A stretch of DNA of 64,000 bases from Anadara kagoshimensis (Eukaryota; Mollusca; Bivalvia; Arcoida; Arcidae), in NCBI GenBank assembly GCA_021292105.1, contig CM037874.1, positions 42,978,780 through 43,042,779 on the forward strand. Direction: 5' to 3'. The notes beneath the pieces were generated by a model that made no database searches, was not told the DNA's origin, and saw only the letters and a list, made by a program, of their open reading frames with translations. Of the stretch, positions 1 to 10,950 are shown piece after piece. How positions within the stretch are numbered: the stretch's first letter is position 1; every line of letters starts with the position of its first letter. The position numbers and the translations under genes were made by a program.

Positions 1-25
1 TTCCTTTTTTATTAAATTATTAAAG

Positions 26-216
26 TAAAATCAACAACCGAAAAACCTATCACAGAGTCCACACTTGAAGAATTAAAAACAATTTGGATTTTTGGTTATG
101 GGTCTCTGCTGTGGAATCCGGATGTAAAATACCGCTCACAGAGGAAAGGTTACATCCGTGGATACGTCCGTCGGTTCTGGCAAGAAAATGTAACTCACAG
201 AGGGACACCAGATAGG
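26..216 (+). CDS. ChaC exon a
   Basis: Open frame TLEELKTIWIFGYGSLLW onward; 3' border is AGG|GTAAGT with the donor at 217. The 5' border (AG at 24-25) is tentative. Confidence 0.85.
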
Positions 217-1118
217 GTAAGTGTGTTCGGACCCTATAGGCTGTTCAAGACCACCACAGGACATCCGGGTCCTTCGGAAGAGACCTTAAAAACCCGGATG
301 TCCTGTGCCACGACATACATGACACGTTATAGATCACTCCTAACACATTGCCCTGAACGCACTGCAAAGGTAAAAATTCTGCAACTTCACATATAGCCGG
401 TGATGTCTCGACGTAAGTGAAATAATGTAAATGTATTTATTTTCGGGTGTAATAATTTTCGCTTATTTAGCGGTCGTTTGTTTTTGTTATAGTATATATT
501 TTAAAAACGCAAAAATTTAACTACGCGGCTTTGTCTGAATTTCTTATACCGCTAAAATAAATACGCGCGAATTTAAATACGTTTACAGTAGTCTTGACTG
601 GGACGTAAAGCCCCATTCAACCAACCATCAGGCTGGTCCTTTTGAAGGCCGAAGGTCTTAGGTACATACTGTTTCTGCCATGGCTTCAGGAGAACACATT
701 TTACCGAAAAATCTTAAATTTTAAAGAAAATATTAAATTTAATAAAAGTTTGATGTTTGTAAGAACCAGCTTTCAAGCAGAAGATTTTTTTATTTATATT
801 CATGCAGTTAATTAATAATCTGGTTGGATGTATCACATTGGAAAGCGTTTTGAGGATCCAGTCTCTGTGAATTAACTGTTCTGGAAGCATGTTTTGTGGC
901 ATATTGTAATAACATCTTATGTACCAGTATAAATTTAACAGCTCTAGTTTGCCGTTTCGGAATACAATTCCCCGTCAGTAGTATTCTGACCAAAATTGTA
1001 AAATCAAAATAAGCAACTTTATTGCAAATACCTATAATTCACTTCTCTGATATTAAAGAACTTCATAGATTAACATTTTCTTAAAGAAAACCTTACTAGC
1101 TTTATTAAGTTATATCGA

Positions 1119-1154
<36 letters not shown>

Positions 1155-2492
1155 CAGAAAGAAAATCACTGGCCCCAGTTTCACAACCCTTTTCTTAGTT
1201 AAGATTTTCCTTAAATTAAACTTAGCAAATTTTGGTAATCTTGTGTTGGAACTTCTAATGAATATTTTTGTCAAAAGTAAAGAGGAGCGATATTTAAAAT
1301 GACACCTTAAATTCATGAATATTTTGAAAACCAACAAAATTATGAAGATTTGAAATTTCGAAAAATTTAAGTCAAGGAAAATCTTAGCTAAGAAATGATT
1401 GTAAAACCGGGACCATGTTGAATGACAAGCAGTGCAGGGACTTGTTGGCAGGAACCAACGCAATCATCTCTTGTTCACCTTTTCAGATTATCATTCAATG
1501 AAGCATGCTCTGTTTTATGAATTCAACTTTATAACAAATATATTTCTGAATATTAATTATTTTTTTAAAAGTGTGAAATTATTTATTATTGCCAACCTTT
1601 ATATAACTCCTGAAGAGAAAAGAGTTCTAATACGTTTGATAAACAGAACTAAAACCAACTATAACTTCTCTTGAAAGCCAAATATCCCCCCCCCCAAATC
1701 TATAAGGATTTAAGGTTTTCTTGCGACCTTGACCTTTGCGATATGACCTTGGTTAAGGTCATGATACACTATTAGACCATAAAGATTATTCATGTTAAGT
1801 TTTATGACAGTCGTCCAAAGCAAAAATTGAGTAGTGACTTTATATACTCATCAGGGGCGTAGCTGAGCATGTTGGTAAATTACGCACTGTAAGCATGAAA
1901 AATGCGTTGTTTTTCTAGAGAGTATGGAGGCATGCTCCCCCAGGAAATTTTGAAAAAATACAACAAAAATGTTGTGTTTTCCATGAATTTCGACCCTTAT
2001 CTGCAATTTTTTTTCGACTTAACTTCAAAACCAAATTCAAGCAACCACTGAATTGTACATTGATTCATATGCATAAATCCTTTTGTTCATTATGATAGTT
2101 TTAGTGTCGATGGTTAAATTTTGTATTGCTTTCAAGCTGTCATATAATTATTTTTAACATTTTTAAATATGATACAGTCAAACCTGTCTATAAAGGCCAC
2201 CCAAGGGAACCAGTAAAAGTGGTCTTTATAGGCAGGTGGCCTTTGTATACAAGTTCAAATAATATGAATAAAGAACAATTGGGATACAATTCTACTGGCC
2301 TTTATAAGCAGGTGACCCTTATATAGAGGTGGCCTTTAAGGCAGGTTGGACTGTATTTGACAAATTTAACTTACACACGGTCGTATGTGCGTATGCTTAG
2401 CTACGCCTTTGCTTATTCACAAGTTCTTTCTTTTCATAATATTTAGCCAGGAAGAGTTGTAACGTTAGTCAAAGAGGACGGGGTAAGCACTC

Positions 2493-2540
<48 letters not shown>

Positions 2541-3341
2541 CTACTGTAGCTCAGTGGTCTGACCACGTGTATTTTATTTGATTTGATAAAAATGTATAAC
2601 ATATTATCAAAGTTAATTAAAATGCTAGTATGTAAAATACAGCTCAAAATGACCAGTAAATCAGAAAATAGTCAAACCTGTCTATAAAGGCCACCCAAGG
2701 GAACCAGTTAAAGTGGTCTTTATAGGCAGGTGGCCTTTATATAAATGTTCAAATAACATGAATAAAGAACAATTGGGATAAAATTCTTCTAACATTTATA
2801 AGCAGATGGCCCTTATATAGAGGCGGTCTTTAAGTCAGGTTGTACTGTATAGTTTTTATGCGCATTCAAAAGAATTATTACAAGATTCGTTAGCAGTAAG
2901 AGGCTCGTATTTCTTATAAAATACGACGGATTTTTTGGTTTATTTTAGGGGATTGTTTGGGGAGTTGCATACGAAGTCAAAGGACATGAGAATATCAAAG
3001 AAGCCATAAGAAATCTTCACATGAGGGAAGTGCGTGATGGTTTCAAAACAGTAGCTGTCGATTTTTACCCCGAATCGGAGAACGGTCAAGAATCACGAAA
3101 ACCTTATAAAGTTTTGGTGTATATTGCGACACCGGAAAACCCGCTATACACAGGACCATCCGACACTAAGACTTTGGGAAAACAAATTGCCGGCGCTAAG
3201 GGCTTTATGGGGTCTAATGTGGACTATGTTTTAATGTTAGCGGACTATGTTAGAACACACATACCAGAGGATAAGGATCCACATTTGTTTGAACTGGAGA
3301 AGTGTGTCAAGGCCGAATTGTTACGTGACTTTCTACAATAG
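26..3341 (+). CDS. ChaC-type gamma-glutamylcyclotransferase (5'-partial, three visible exons)
   Basis: Joined exons 26-216, 2447-2482 and 2949-3341, all meeting in phase 0, give about 206 residues. The family releases 5-oxoproline from glutathione in the cytosol. Visible motifs: WIFGYGSLLW near the start (the GYGSL gamma-glutamyl binding loop), RRFWQ, HRGTP, PGRVVTL in the tiny middle exon, VWGVAYEV, then MREVRDGF, whose Glu (codon 3027-3029) sits where the family has its catalytic acid, then YIATPENP and a C-terminal acidic/basic helix ending at TAG 3339-3341. Length and motif order fit metazoan ChaC; the IFGYGSL and GFMGSN/YVLMLADY wording is nearer CHAC1 than CHAC2, but I do not assign a paralogue. 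There is no ATG in frame between the stop at 13-15 and GYGSL, and a pyrimidine stretch plus AG precedes position 26, so the initiator exon is probably outside the window. Introns carry SINE and MITE insertions. Confidence 0.9.
240..640 (+). mobile_element. degenerate SINE body/tail in ChaC intron, split by a MITE
   Basis: Blocks 'gatgtctcgacgtaagtgaa' and 'cttgactgggacgtaaag' match the 3' region of the tRNA-headed SINEs at 3463-3770 and 29830-30195. The two blocks are adjacent there but separated here by the 423-590 insertion. The tRNA head is not recognisable. Confidence 0.5.
423..590. mobile_element. MITE with tactgtaaatgtatttattt ends
   Basis: Terminal inverted repeats (left aatgtaaatgtatttatttt; right, inverted, tactgtaaacgtatttaaat) bound about 168 bp inserted in the SINE. 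The same ends, with the 'ttcgcggtgta' motif, bound the 2.9 kb element at 32191-35125. Confidence 0.6.
641..2172. other. ChaC intron sequence without a recognisable gene
   Basis: AT-rich. It holds a 34-nt poly(A) run (1120-1153), a C run near 1686 and, at 1727-1765, a block with gaccttgacctttgcg resembling the core repeats at 33.8-34.9 and 43.6-45.1 kb. No coding exon seen. Confidence 0.5.
1120..1153. repeat. poly(A) tract
   Basis: 34 consecutive A, possibly the tail of a retroposed sequence; no companion structure identified. Confidence 0.9.
2173..2355. mobile_element. MITE family M1, copy 1 (~183 bp)
   Basis: Starts tacagtcaaacctgtctata and ends with the imperfect inverse (ggttggactgta). 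Internal short palindromes repeat the 'ggtggcctttata' theme. Copies at 2669-2849 and 62410-62592. Ends abut TA, so a TA target is possible. No coding capacity. Confidence 0.75.
2447..2482 (+). CDS. ChaC 36-bp micro-exon
   Basis: Twelve codons, PGRVVTLVKEDG, between AG (2445-2446) and GTAAGC (2483-2488). They supply exactly the PGRVVTL segment missing between the flanking exons and keep phase 0. It is too short for a standard ORF search. Confidence 0.88.
2496..2536. repeat. (CT)n microsatellite
   Basis: About 20 CT units starting 13 bp after the donor of the ChaC micro-exon, an unusually close position for a pyrimidine tract. Confidence 0.9.
2669..2849. mobile_element. MITE family M1, copy 2
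   Basis: Same family as 2173-2355 in the same orientation, in the next ChaC intron; first bases of the left end differ (ata instead of tac). Confidence 0.72.
2949..3341 (+). CDS. ChaC terminal exon
   Basis: Starts after TTTTAG (acceptor AG 2947-2948) with GIVWGVAYEV and runs 130 codons to TAG at 3341. It carries the proposed catalytic Glu in MREVRDGF. An ATG-only reading would wrongly start at 3021. Confidence 0.9.
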   Translation, partial: GIVWGVAYEVKGHENIKEAIRNLHMREVRDGFKTVAVDFYPESENGQESRKPYKVLVYIATPENPLYTGPSDTKTLGKQIAGAKGFMGSNVDYVLMLADYVRTHIPEDKDPHLFELEKCVKAELLRDFLQ

Positions 3342-3462
3342 TTATATATAGTTAAGAGATAATCTCAGATCTCAGAATACATGAAATTTTAACACACGTT
3401 TTATGTCAAATATTTCGTTGTCATGGTAATATTGTATACCGTATGTATAACATGTTTTATTT

Positions 3463-3770
3463 TAGTTGTCATGGTGTTAAACTTCCCAGTCAAGGAAATT
3501 TCACTAATATCGAGACGCCGCCAGCTATAGTCGAAGGAGCAGACACTTTGCCTGTGCAGGTCCTTTATTTTGCCGCACCTACTGCGACGCGGGAGTTTGT
3601 TTATTCTAAGTCCTTATTTGAAAGAACTCCGTTTTGCCGAGTGCTTGGCGAAAGAACAGTAAGTCACTACCTACTTTTAAGTCTTGGGTCAGACCCGGTC
3701 GGGGTTCGAACCCACGATCTCAAACTTACGGAGCGAGCACTCTACCAACTGAGCTACCACAGTGGTTCAT
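3463..3770 (-). mobile_element. tRNA-derived SINE, minus strand
   Basis: Read on the minus strand it starts with a tRNA-like head: TAGCTCAGTTGGTAGAG (A box) and GGTTCGAACCC (B box). A ~200 bp body follows, then the tail 'ccttgactgggaagtttaac'. It lies just after the ChaC stop codon, so it may be in the 3' UTR. A further tail fragment of the same family is at 3870-3930. Confidence 0.75.
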
Positions 3771-3984
3771 TTTGGTTGCCATATGCTTCTAATTCAAAGT
3801 GTCTCAAACTATTCCATAAGCTAAGCGTTGGCAATCTGCGAACAAAAAACTCATAAGTGTAAATTACTAAAGAAGTGAAGTGTGCATCCACGTCCAGAAT
3901 ATTTCACTTATATCGAGACGGTCAGTAATGGGATAGAAGAGACGCAACCATCTGCTGGCAAGGTGATGAACTTGTCACAATGTA

Positions 3985-4320
3985 TTTTTAGGACGCAAAA
4001 GGTGTAATTATGCTGGACGAAGTGTAACCTGCAAACTTGCTATACTAGCCGAGAACCGTTATCCGTAAAAAAAACGCCGAGGTAAACTCTCTGAAGGTGT
4101 TTTAGTGCAACAGGACAACACAAGAGTCCATACTTGCAATATTGCGATGGACGCTTTAGAGACGCCTGACCTAGCTCCTGACGATTTTTTTTCTATTCCC
4201 AAAATTGAAAAATGACATCCGTGGACGTCACTTCCGGTCTGGTCTGACGAAGAAACCTTGCAGACAGTTGAGAATTTGGTAATTGGAAAGGACCCCGACT
4301 TTTTCATTTCTTGGCTTATG
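3985..4320 (+). pseudogene. mariner-family transposase relic (C-terminal part)
   Basis: In shifting plus-strand frames I read DAKGVIMLDE, RTVIRKK, then KLSEGVLVQQDNTRVHTC (second catalytic Asp in QQDN), TPDLAPDDFFSIPK (the usual 'SPDLAPSDFHLFP' box with the third catalytic acid) and SDEETLQTVENLVIGKDPDFF-like words. Stops at about 4026 and 4048, a deletion before TPDLAP, and a stop after IPKIEK show it is dead. The family is the D,D34D/E mariner group; no intact ends were found. Confidence 0.72.
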
Positions 4321-4477
4321 GCACTTGAAATCCTTTGGTCTTAGTGTTACCACTCTAGAGGGCAATTACATCGAAAGAAAAGTGGGTCGTAATCGGAAAT
4401 AAATTAGGCTAGCTACTTATTGACTTGCCCTCGTATGTTCTTGTTATATATTTCGGAAAGAAATGAAATCCATTAAC

Positions 4478-4682
4478 TCATCGCCGGCCACGCCCACAAT
4501 ATTCCGACAAAAGGCTTGGCATGCATGCTTGAATAACACACAAAAAGAACGAAAACTCGGTCTGAATTGTGCCATTTAATGACGTCACTGATACTAGTAC
4601 TTCATTAGTTGCCGTGACGCTGCTCTGGTACCGTGATGGCGGCCTTTGACGGAACATTATGGGCGTGGTCGGCGATACGTCA
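4478..4682. mobile_element. MITE with 'cgccgrccacgcccayaat' inverted ends
   Basis: Left block atcgccggccacgcccacaa and, inverted on the right, atcgccgaccacgcccataa bound about 200 bp. It contains TGACGTCA at 4580-4587. Target duplication unclear. Confidence 0.6.
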
Positions 4683-4976
4683 ATTACTAGTAATATACAC
4701 ATGACAGTATATGTTATTAGAGAGAAAAAAGTGTTTCAAGGTTTTCACTTTATGGGAACGTTTGCTTCACAACTTAAGTTACACATGTGTTTTAAATTTA
4801 CTATAGCGACCTGAAATAGCTAAAATTTAAGACTAGATTTTTAATCACAAACGATTAAATGATGTAATAAAAGTTAAAATCTATATTTTATGCCATAAAA
4901 TATGCACAGTGCGAATATACTCAGGAAAGAGGAAGCACTTAAATAAGTAGAAGAAAATGCATTGTTATTTCCTTCC

Positions 4977-5020
<44 letters not shown>

Positions 5021-5485
5021 TTAACTTGTCAGTGACTTGCATTCAAAAATATTTCATTCAGAAAATAAAGGGGTCATTATAACATTAAATTAAAAGCCAC
5101 CCGTCACATAGTATCTAAGGTATAACACTTACATATGGTCATTCAAAATATTTTTTTGGTTTTTCCAACTGATTTTAAGGGAGGGCAAAACACCCTGTGT
5201 AGATTTGTAACCCCTTTAACTAGACACGTTTTTTTTGCCACATATAAATAATACGTCATCTGAAGATATGACAATACACGTCGTGTGCAAAAACCCAGGA
5301 AGTATTTGTCTACAAATAGCTAGTGTATGGCCTATCTGGACGAACTACCCGTTATTTCCGCCTTGGTATTTGAACAGACATTATGATGGTACATTTTAAA
5401 TGATACCGGTGAATCGTTAATAAACTTCCCAAAAACGAAATCGTGGTAGACGTTAGGCGTGGAAAATTATAATATTGTCAACAAC
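4683..5485. other. intergenic, no gene seen
   Basis: AT-rich; contains the (CA)n at 4980-5018. No coding or RNA signal recognised. Confidence 0.5.
4980..5018. repeat. (CA)n microsatellite
   Basis: About 19 uninterrupted CA units. Confidence 0.95.
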
Positions 5486-6034
5486 AGGTGGCGTTTCCCT
5501 TAACGAAATCATGGTAGATCGAACCATTATGGTGTCACACATGGAAAATAATGTTAGTTCACCGTCAATGGAGTTCCACTAAACAGATTCCATAAAGTGT
5601 TACACATGGAAAACAATATTGGCTCACCGTCAATAGAGTTCCCCCAAACAGGATCCATAAAGTGTTACACATGGAAAATAATATTGGTTCACCATCAATG
5701 GAGTTCCCCAAAACGGATTCAATAAAGTGTTACACATGGAAAATAATATTTGTTCACCGTCAATGGAGATCCCCAAAACGGATTCAATAAAGTGTTACAC
5801 ATGGAAAATAATATTTGTTCACCGTCAATGGAGATCCCCAAAACGGATTCAATAAAGTGTTACACATGGAAAATAATATTTGTTCACCGTCAATGGAGAT
5901 CCCCAAAACGGATTCAATAAAGTGTTACACATGGAAAATAATATTTGTTCACCGTCAATGGAGATCCCCAAAACGGATTCAATAAAGTGTTACACATGGA
6001 AAATAACATTTGTTCACCGACAATGGGGTTCCCC
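5486..6034. repeat. satellite S65, left part
   Basis: Tandem monomers carrying 'acacatggaaaataatattt' and 'gttcaccgtcaatgga'. The spacing of 'caatgga' at 5761, 5826, 5891, 5956 and 6021 is 65 bp. The first units carry the 'gtagatcgaaccattatg' version seen in the right part. The array is interrupted by the piggyBac element and resumes at 11900. Confidence 0.88.
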
Positions 6035-6038
6035 TTAA
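6035..6038. other. TTAA target-site copy, left of outer piggyBac
   Basis: TTAA directly before CCCCCTTGCTGCCG; its partner is 11896-11899. Confidence 0.85.
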
Positions 6039-6492
6039 CCCCCTTGCTGCCGTGAGTAAATTTCATTTGGTTCCCCAGTGCCGGCAGATTGTGGAAAAAA
6101 TTGAATTTTCATTAGTTTTTATGGTATGAAAACTATAATAAACGAACAAATTTTGTTAAAACTTACAAGTATTTACAACAACAAAGATCATGTTTGAATA
6201 ATTTGAAACGGCATTTCTTGAGTGACGTCATTAAAACTTCCCATTTGTGACGTAATATGTCTGACGTAATTGTCATTTACCTACTGCGTTATTGACAGGT
6301 GCTACGAGAAGATCGACGCGTTTTGTCGCTGCTTAACACTTTTTCTTTTCTTTTTTACATATTATTATTAATGTTGTTCTTTATATTTGGTTATCACACG
6401 TTTTGTTTTCCCGGATTGCTAAACGTAAAAAAATAAATATGGAAGTGTTTATGAATTTATTATTTTGTTCATTTATATGGATGCTGTTTTAG

Positions 6493-6666
6493 TTCAGGTT
6501 GGTAGATGAAACCTTGCCGCCGGTATAAAACCACCGAACTTCGGCAAGCGAACTGAAGAACTTTCTTACACTTGGATCTGTCTCGAGAGGAATTTGAACC
6601 TTGGCGATGAGAGGGGTTGTGTTACGTAAATCTTGAGCTTGCTTTAGATCCTTGATCACCTATTTT
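6493..6666 (-). other. possible further exon or remnant in PB-outer
   Basis: Minus-strand open stretch after an AATAG acceptor-like site at 6667: VIKDLKQAQDLRNTTPLIAK, later VRKFFSSLAEVRWFYTGG, ending at a stop near 6490. It does not resemble the piggyBac C-terminus. If spliced from the 7081 donor the phase would give a short tail instead. Origin unknown. Confidence 0.2.
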
Positions 6667-7081
6667 TTATGTCATAGCTAGAAAACAATTACTAGTATAA
6701 ATATAAAAAGTAACATAATGTAATGATTTTCTCGACCTTTAAGTTTGAAAATGCATGCAAATTTCGAAACACTTAGATCAAATTGTCAAATAATTACCAA
6801 ATAATCAGTAACTGTCCTTTGGTTTTTTTATTACATTTCATTATTTCGTCATCTGATAATAGTCAACATGGTAAAGTTTACAAAATAAAAATAATAATTT
6901 AAAAAATCCAATTGCACTTTCACTTTCTATTCCTCCGCAACTTGATCGCCATAGTTTAACCTTGTATAATCCAATTTGTTAGTTTATAAGTTTTAACTTT
7001 GCGTTGGGATTGTGATTAATACATCGATATACATGCTTGTTTTTACTAACATGTACAGTGCGTTTTAAATTTAAAACTTAC

Positions 7082-7204
7082 CAGTATATAACATAACTTT
7101 ATGAGTAAATCCAGTATCTGATTCCGCCAGCACAAACAATTTGGCTCCCCATCTGTGGGTCTTTTTGCCTGGCATATACTGGACAAGGTTATTACGGCCT
7201 TTAA
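7082..7204 (-). pseudogene. piggyBac transposase, continuation after the nested insert
   Basis: On the minus strand from the inner TTAA: KGRNNLVQYMPGKK, THRWGAKLFVLAESDTGF, then HKVMLYTG. This is the family's YMP..K.HRWG..L..L.DS.TGY region, and the D in ESDTG fits the second catalytic Asp. Frame and register fit the N-terminal part if the nested element is removed with one TTAA. It ends at G|GTAAGT (donor 7081-7076). No convincing third-Asp or cysteine-rich C-terminal region is found downstream. Confidence 0.82.
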
Positions 7205-8114
7205 CCCTTTCAATGCCAGATGTTTGAAAATGTATTACGTCACGTCATTGTTGACATGTGCAATTATCACGTCATCAGTGCCAGGAGTTTTCAGAAGCCG
7301 TAATTAGTTTGTGTAAATGTGCACTTATGGTGCGCGTTTTTATTGCGTCAACCTGAATGTTAAAAACTCGTTAACACATGTTTAGATTCACCATTTACTT
7401 AAAATTTAATGCTTCATAAACATGTTATGATGTCAAGTCAATCTTTTAATATATAGATGTACAGGCCTTGAATAATTACTCATCATAAGAAAAGCGGGTG
7501 TGATAAATACGAAAACACCGCCCAGCACAGAGTTCAACATGACAATCGGATTAAAGCGGTCACCAGTACAAACAGCACATTTCATATTTTTCTCTCTTAG
7601 TTTTGTCAACGAAGTGCCTTTCTGTAAGCTGTGGTAAAATTCTCCCGTCTGAAATGTCTATGCCCTTCTATCAATCTGTTACGAAACTCCCAAGTACTAC
7701 ATTTATAGTGCATGATTGAATGTCATAGCAGATGTAGGCATTAACCAAAATAAAGATTACATAATGTTTTGTTATTAATATAAAGTCTTTTTTAAAAGTA
7801 ACGTATTACAATTTTCTAGATAGAACAGTGGCGTGGCGTTCATATTTAAGCCTATAATCCTGTGCTTGCACATTATTGTTTAATAAAAAAAAATTAAAAT
7901 TAATTCAGTCTGTCATTATGTACAAAAGAAAATAAAATACAAAATATTGCGAAAATAAAACAATTTTTTTTTCAAATCTTAACAGAGAAATTCGTCTCGC
8001 TATCAGTTATAAGCCAATGTGTTCGTCTAACTCGGATGATAAGCCGTGTACATTTGTGAGCCCAATACCTTTAAACTTTAAACCCAGACCCTATATGAAT
8101 TCAGAACAAAATAA

Positions 8115-8530
8115 AATGGAATAATAGAAGGTGGCCTAGTTGATCGAGTTGTGGAAATCTCGGTCAATCCAGGTGCAGACCACGCTCGGTATTGCTAAAC
8201 TTCTTGTTAAGCGGGACATTATTCCGAATGAGCTAATTGTTAATATATAATTTATAGACCATGTAGAAATAAGCAATAGAGTGGTTGCTTCACACATTAC
8301 ATCAGAGAACAAGATTGTTCGTTGAATGAGATTTTACGTCCAAGTTAAGAATGTTTCCCTGAAAATGAATATTAAGACCATCAGCTGTAGGTAAAGTAAT
8401 AGACATTTTAACCTTTGCAGTGCGCTCAGGGCAATGTACAAGTAAGGTTCTTTAACGTTGCAGCACTGGCCACTGTGGAGGAGCATCAATTTCCATTTCT
8501 CGTCCGAAGGGCCCGTAGCAAAAAACCGAA
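8115..8530. repeat. SINE-related repeat inside PB-inner
   Basis: Shares 'catcagagaacaa..ttgttc', 'cctttgcagtgcgctcaggg' and 'ggttctttaacg' blocks with 35985-36330 and with ChaC intron 1. Old and diverged. Confidence 0.5.
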
Positions 8531-8869
8531 TTTTAACCCTTTTTACCCTGTTAATATTGATTTAGAATGCAGAAAAATGCACTAAATTGTTCCATTTTTA
8601 AAAAATTGCCGGGAAGGGTGGAGCATGCACCTGTAACAACTTAGTTAGGACGCGATAACGGCGCGTTTGGTGCCCGATTTGGCACCAGGCGTGCTCTTCC
8701 AGTCCTTTCACGCTACGCCACCGTAGAGGCTAGTTAAAACATTGCAGACAGGCCACATATATCAAAAGTACAAGCAAGAATACAAACTACAAATCAACCA
8801 CAAGCCTAACGATTCATGTTTAATTCACTATCTCAAAATCAAAATATAAACTTTGAAAATTAAATAAAA

Positions 8870-8990
8870 CGCACGAACTTCTAACACGGAAGTGAATTCA
8901 GGTGCTTTGGAAGGGCAAGCTCCTTCTGTCTAGTTACGTCTATAATTACCTGCCATGCGTGACATAACATGGGGCTCACTGGACCTTAAC
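8870..8990. repeat. retroelement 3' UTR fragment in PB-inner
   Basis: 'caggtgctttggaagggcaagctccttctgtctagttac' (in parts) matches the region downstream of the RT relics at 30740-30800 and 35450-35500. No coding part here. Confidence 0.4.
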
Positions 8991-9552
8991 AATCACCTGC
9001 CATATTTTAGGAAATCGTGAGTGTACTAGCTCTCTAAAGGTCTCCGATAGTGCGCGTCAGGAAAAAGCAGATCAGAAATACATGGCTTCAGCTTGTGTTT
9101 AGTTTACAATGACTGACCGGGTCTTTTTGACAAAAATTGTATTCGACCGAAAGAAGTTGAATTTCATAAAATTTACACCCTAGGAAATATTTAAATTGCA
9201 CGAGCGAGCGGGGGTGGGGGTGTTCGAGCTGTTGAAGTTAGAGTCATAGAGGTGCATTTACATAGCATATAGTAGGAATTTGGTCGGGGCGAGCAGACGA
9301 TCGCGACTCCTTGTTATCCAGGGCATTCGAGGTATCGATGTTCGAGCAATCGAAATTTGACTGTACGTGCACATTCCTCGATTAATAAAATTGTCTATAA
9401 CATCCAACCAACGAACCAACACAAATTCAATAAACACACCACTACTTGTGCAGTTCAACTACGTGGGCGATTTTATCATATCGCCAAAATAAAATATAGA
9501 GTTTGAATAATAAATACTAGTAGTGTGCAAATCACACCATGATCATATTTTT

Positions 9553-9652
9553 GTATTGACCCGTCATATACCATTTTTTAATTTAATCATAAAATACATT
9601 CAAAAATGTATTGTCATATATGATTTAAATCATGGTATATGGCAGATCAGTC
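9553..9652. repeat. ~100-bp inverted repeat (small MITE or hairpin)
   Basis: gacccgtcatataccatttt on the left and, inverted on the right, gatctgccatataccatgat, with AT-rich arms of about 33 bp. Inside PB-inner. Confidence 0.5.
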
Positions 9653-10950
9653 CACCTATTCAAAATTTTTATTCAATAATTTGCTTTTGATACGCCTGTT
9701 CTCTACATCTCAACCAAGGTTTTTTTTTCACTTGGCTGTCAGTTCATGATCAGGTATGGTAAAGAAAATATTATTACCTGGAGAAAACAATGGACATTGG
9801 CAAACACATTGGCCAATTTTCAAACATAACAAACAACCATGAGTAGGATTCGAACCAAACACGGGCAGTAAAATACGCTGTTATACTTTACATACACAAG
9901 TCCCGTTACGTAACTTAGAAAACTTACATCAACAAAATTTTGCACTTTTTAATTATTATTCTCTTCACTATTCAACAATGTTTGATTCAATAGTTTGAAT
10001 AGCGTATACATTTAAAATCCAGAATATAAACAACATACATTCAAAGCTCGGTGCAAGTTAAGAGTAGAATTTGTACCGCAAAGCTTGTTAACTTGGCAAA
10101 AAACCGCATACATGTAGAAAAACGCTTTGGTTATCAATCGTGGGAATTTCAGGGTGAAACATGTACAGATGATAGCGATTATATTTATATGAATTGGTAT
10201 ATTGAATAAAAAGTTAAACGCACATTATCCTTGTTCCCAAAGATAATACACACTTTTTCTGACATTACAATAACCTGTCTTTTTGTGACATTACAATTAT
10301 CTGTCAAAAAAGACATCGTGCCCATGTAGATTTCTTGTACTGCCGATGATAACCCTTTCATGTTATAAACCTCTGATCGGGGTATTTAACTTGATGATAT
10401 ATTCATCGCTGGTCTCAAAATGAGCAGAAATAACAGTAGGCGTTTTTACGGGTCACACGGTTTCTGACGCGTTTTTCAACAAAGATTCCCGAAAGTTAAA
10501 ACATTTTTACCCAGTACATTTATTATCTAAATACAATTAAAAAAAACACTTTTTTCCTTTCTAATGATATTAAACTTTTCATGTTTGACTTTAAAATTAT
10601 GGGAAATAAAGACCATCCTTATCGCTATAAGACGCTATTTATTCCATATTGTGCACCTTATAGTGTTACTGACGATAGATATGACGTCACAGATACTTTT
10701 ATCAATGACGTCATTAAAAGTTATTATTACGTCATGGAATTGACGGTTGAGAATCACATCAAGTGATTTATTATCGAATATTACTCTAAGCATGTCATAA
10801 ACATCAAGTACTTGCTCAATAAAACACTATCAATATTTATACATAAAAACGACATAAATGTCGCTTTGGCACGGAACCCCTAAACGACTTTTGTGTCGTT
10901 TTGGCATTGAACTCTCGGACGACATAAATGTCGCATTGGCATTGAAAGGG

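Larger units (their letters stand above)
7205..10950. mobile_element. piggyBac-like element PB-inner (3746 bp, no transposase), nested in PB-outer transposase
   Basis: 14-bp perfect inverted ends, CCCTTTCAATGCCA (7205-7218) and TGGCATTGAAAGGG (10937-10950), flanked by TTAA at 7201-7204 and 10951-10954. No coding frame longer than about 66 codons, so it is non-autonomous. The right end holds two perfect palindromes CGACATAAATGTCG (10850-10863, 10920-10933) and a related acgacttttgtgtcgt between them. TGACGTCA-like sites cluster at 7236-7275 and 10683-10735. The interior holds SINE and retroelement debris. Confidence 0.88.

Noticed and set aside
3690-3770. A functional tRNA gene on the minus strand
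   Set aside because: A and B boxes are present, but the sequence continues into a SINE body and no complete acceptor stem closes it; the copies at 29.9 and 35.7 kb share the same body.
3443-3856. 137-codon ORF after ChaC
   Set aside because: It is a read-through of the minus-strand SINE.
10581-10766. 61-codon ORF at the right end of PB-inner
   Set aside because: Short, in the subterminal region with CRE-like words, no similarity to any transposase.
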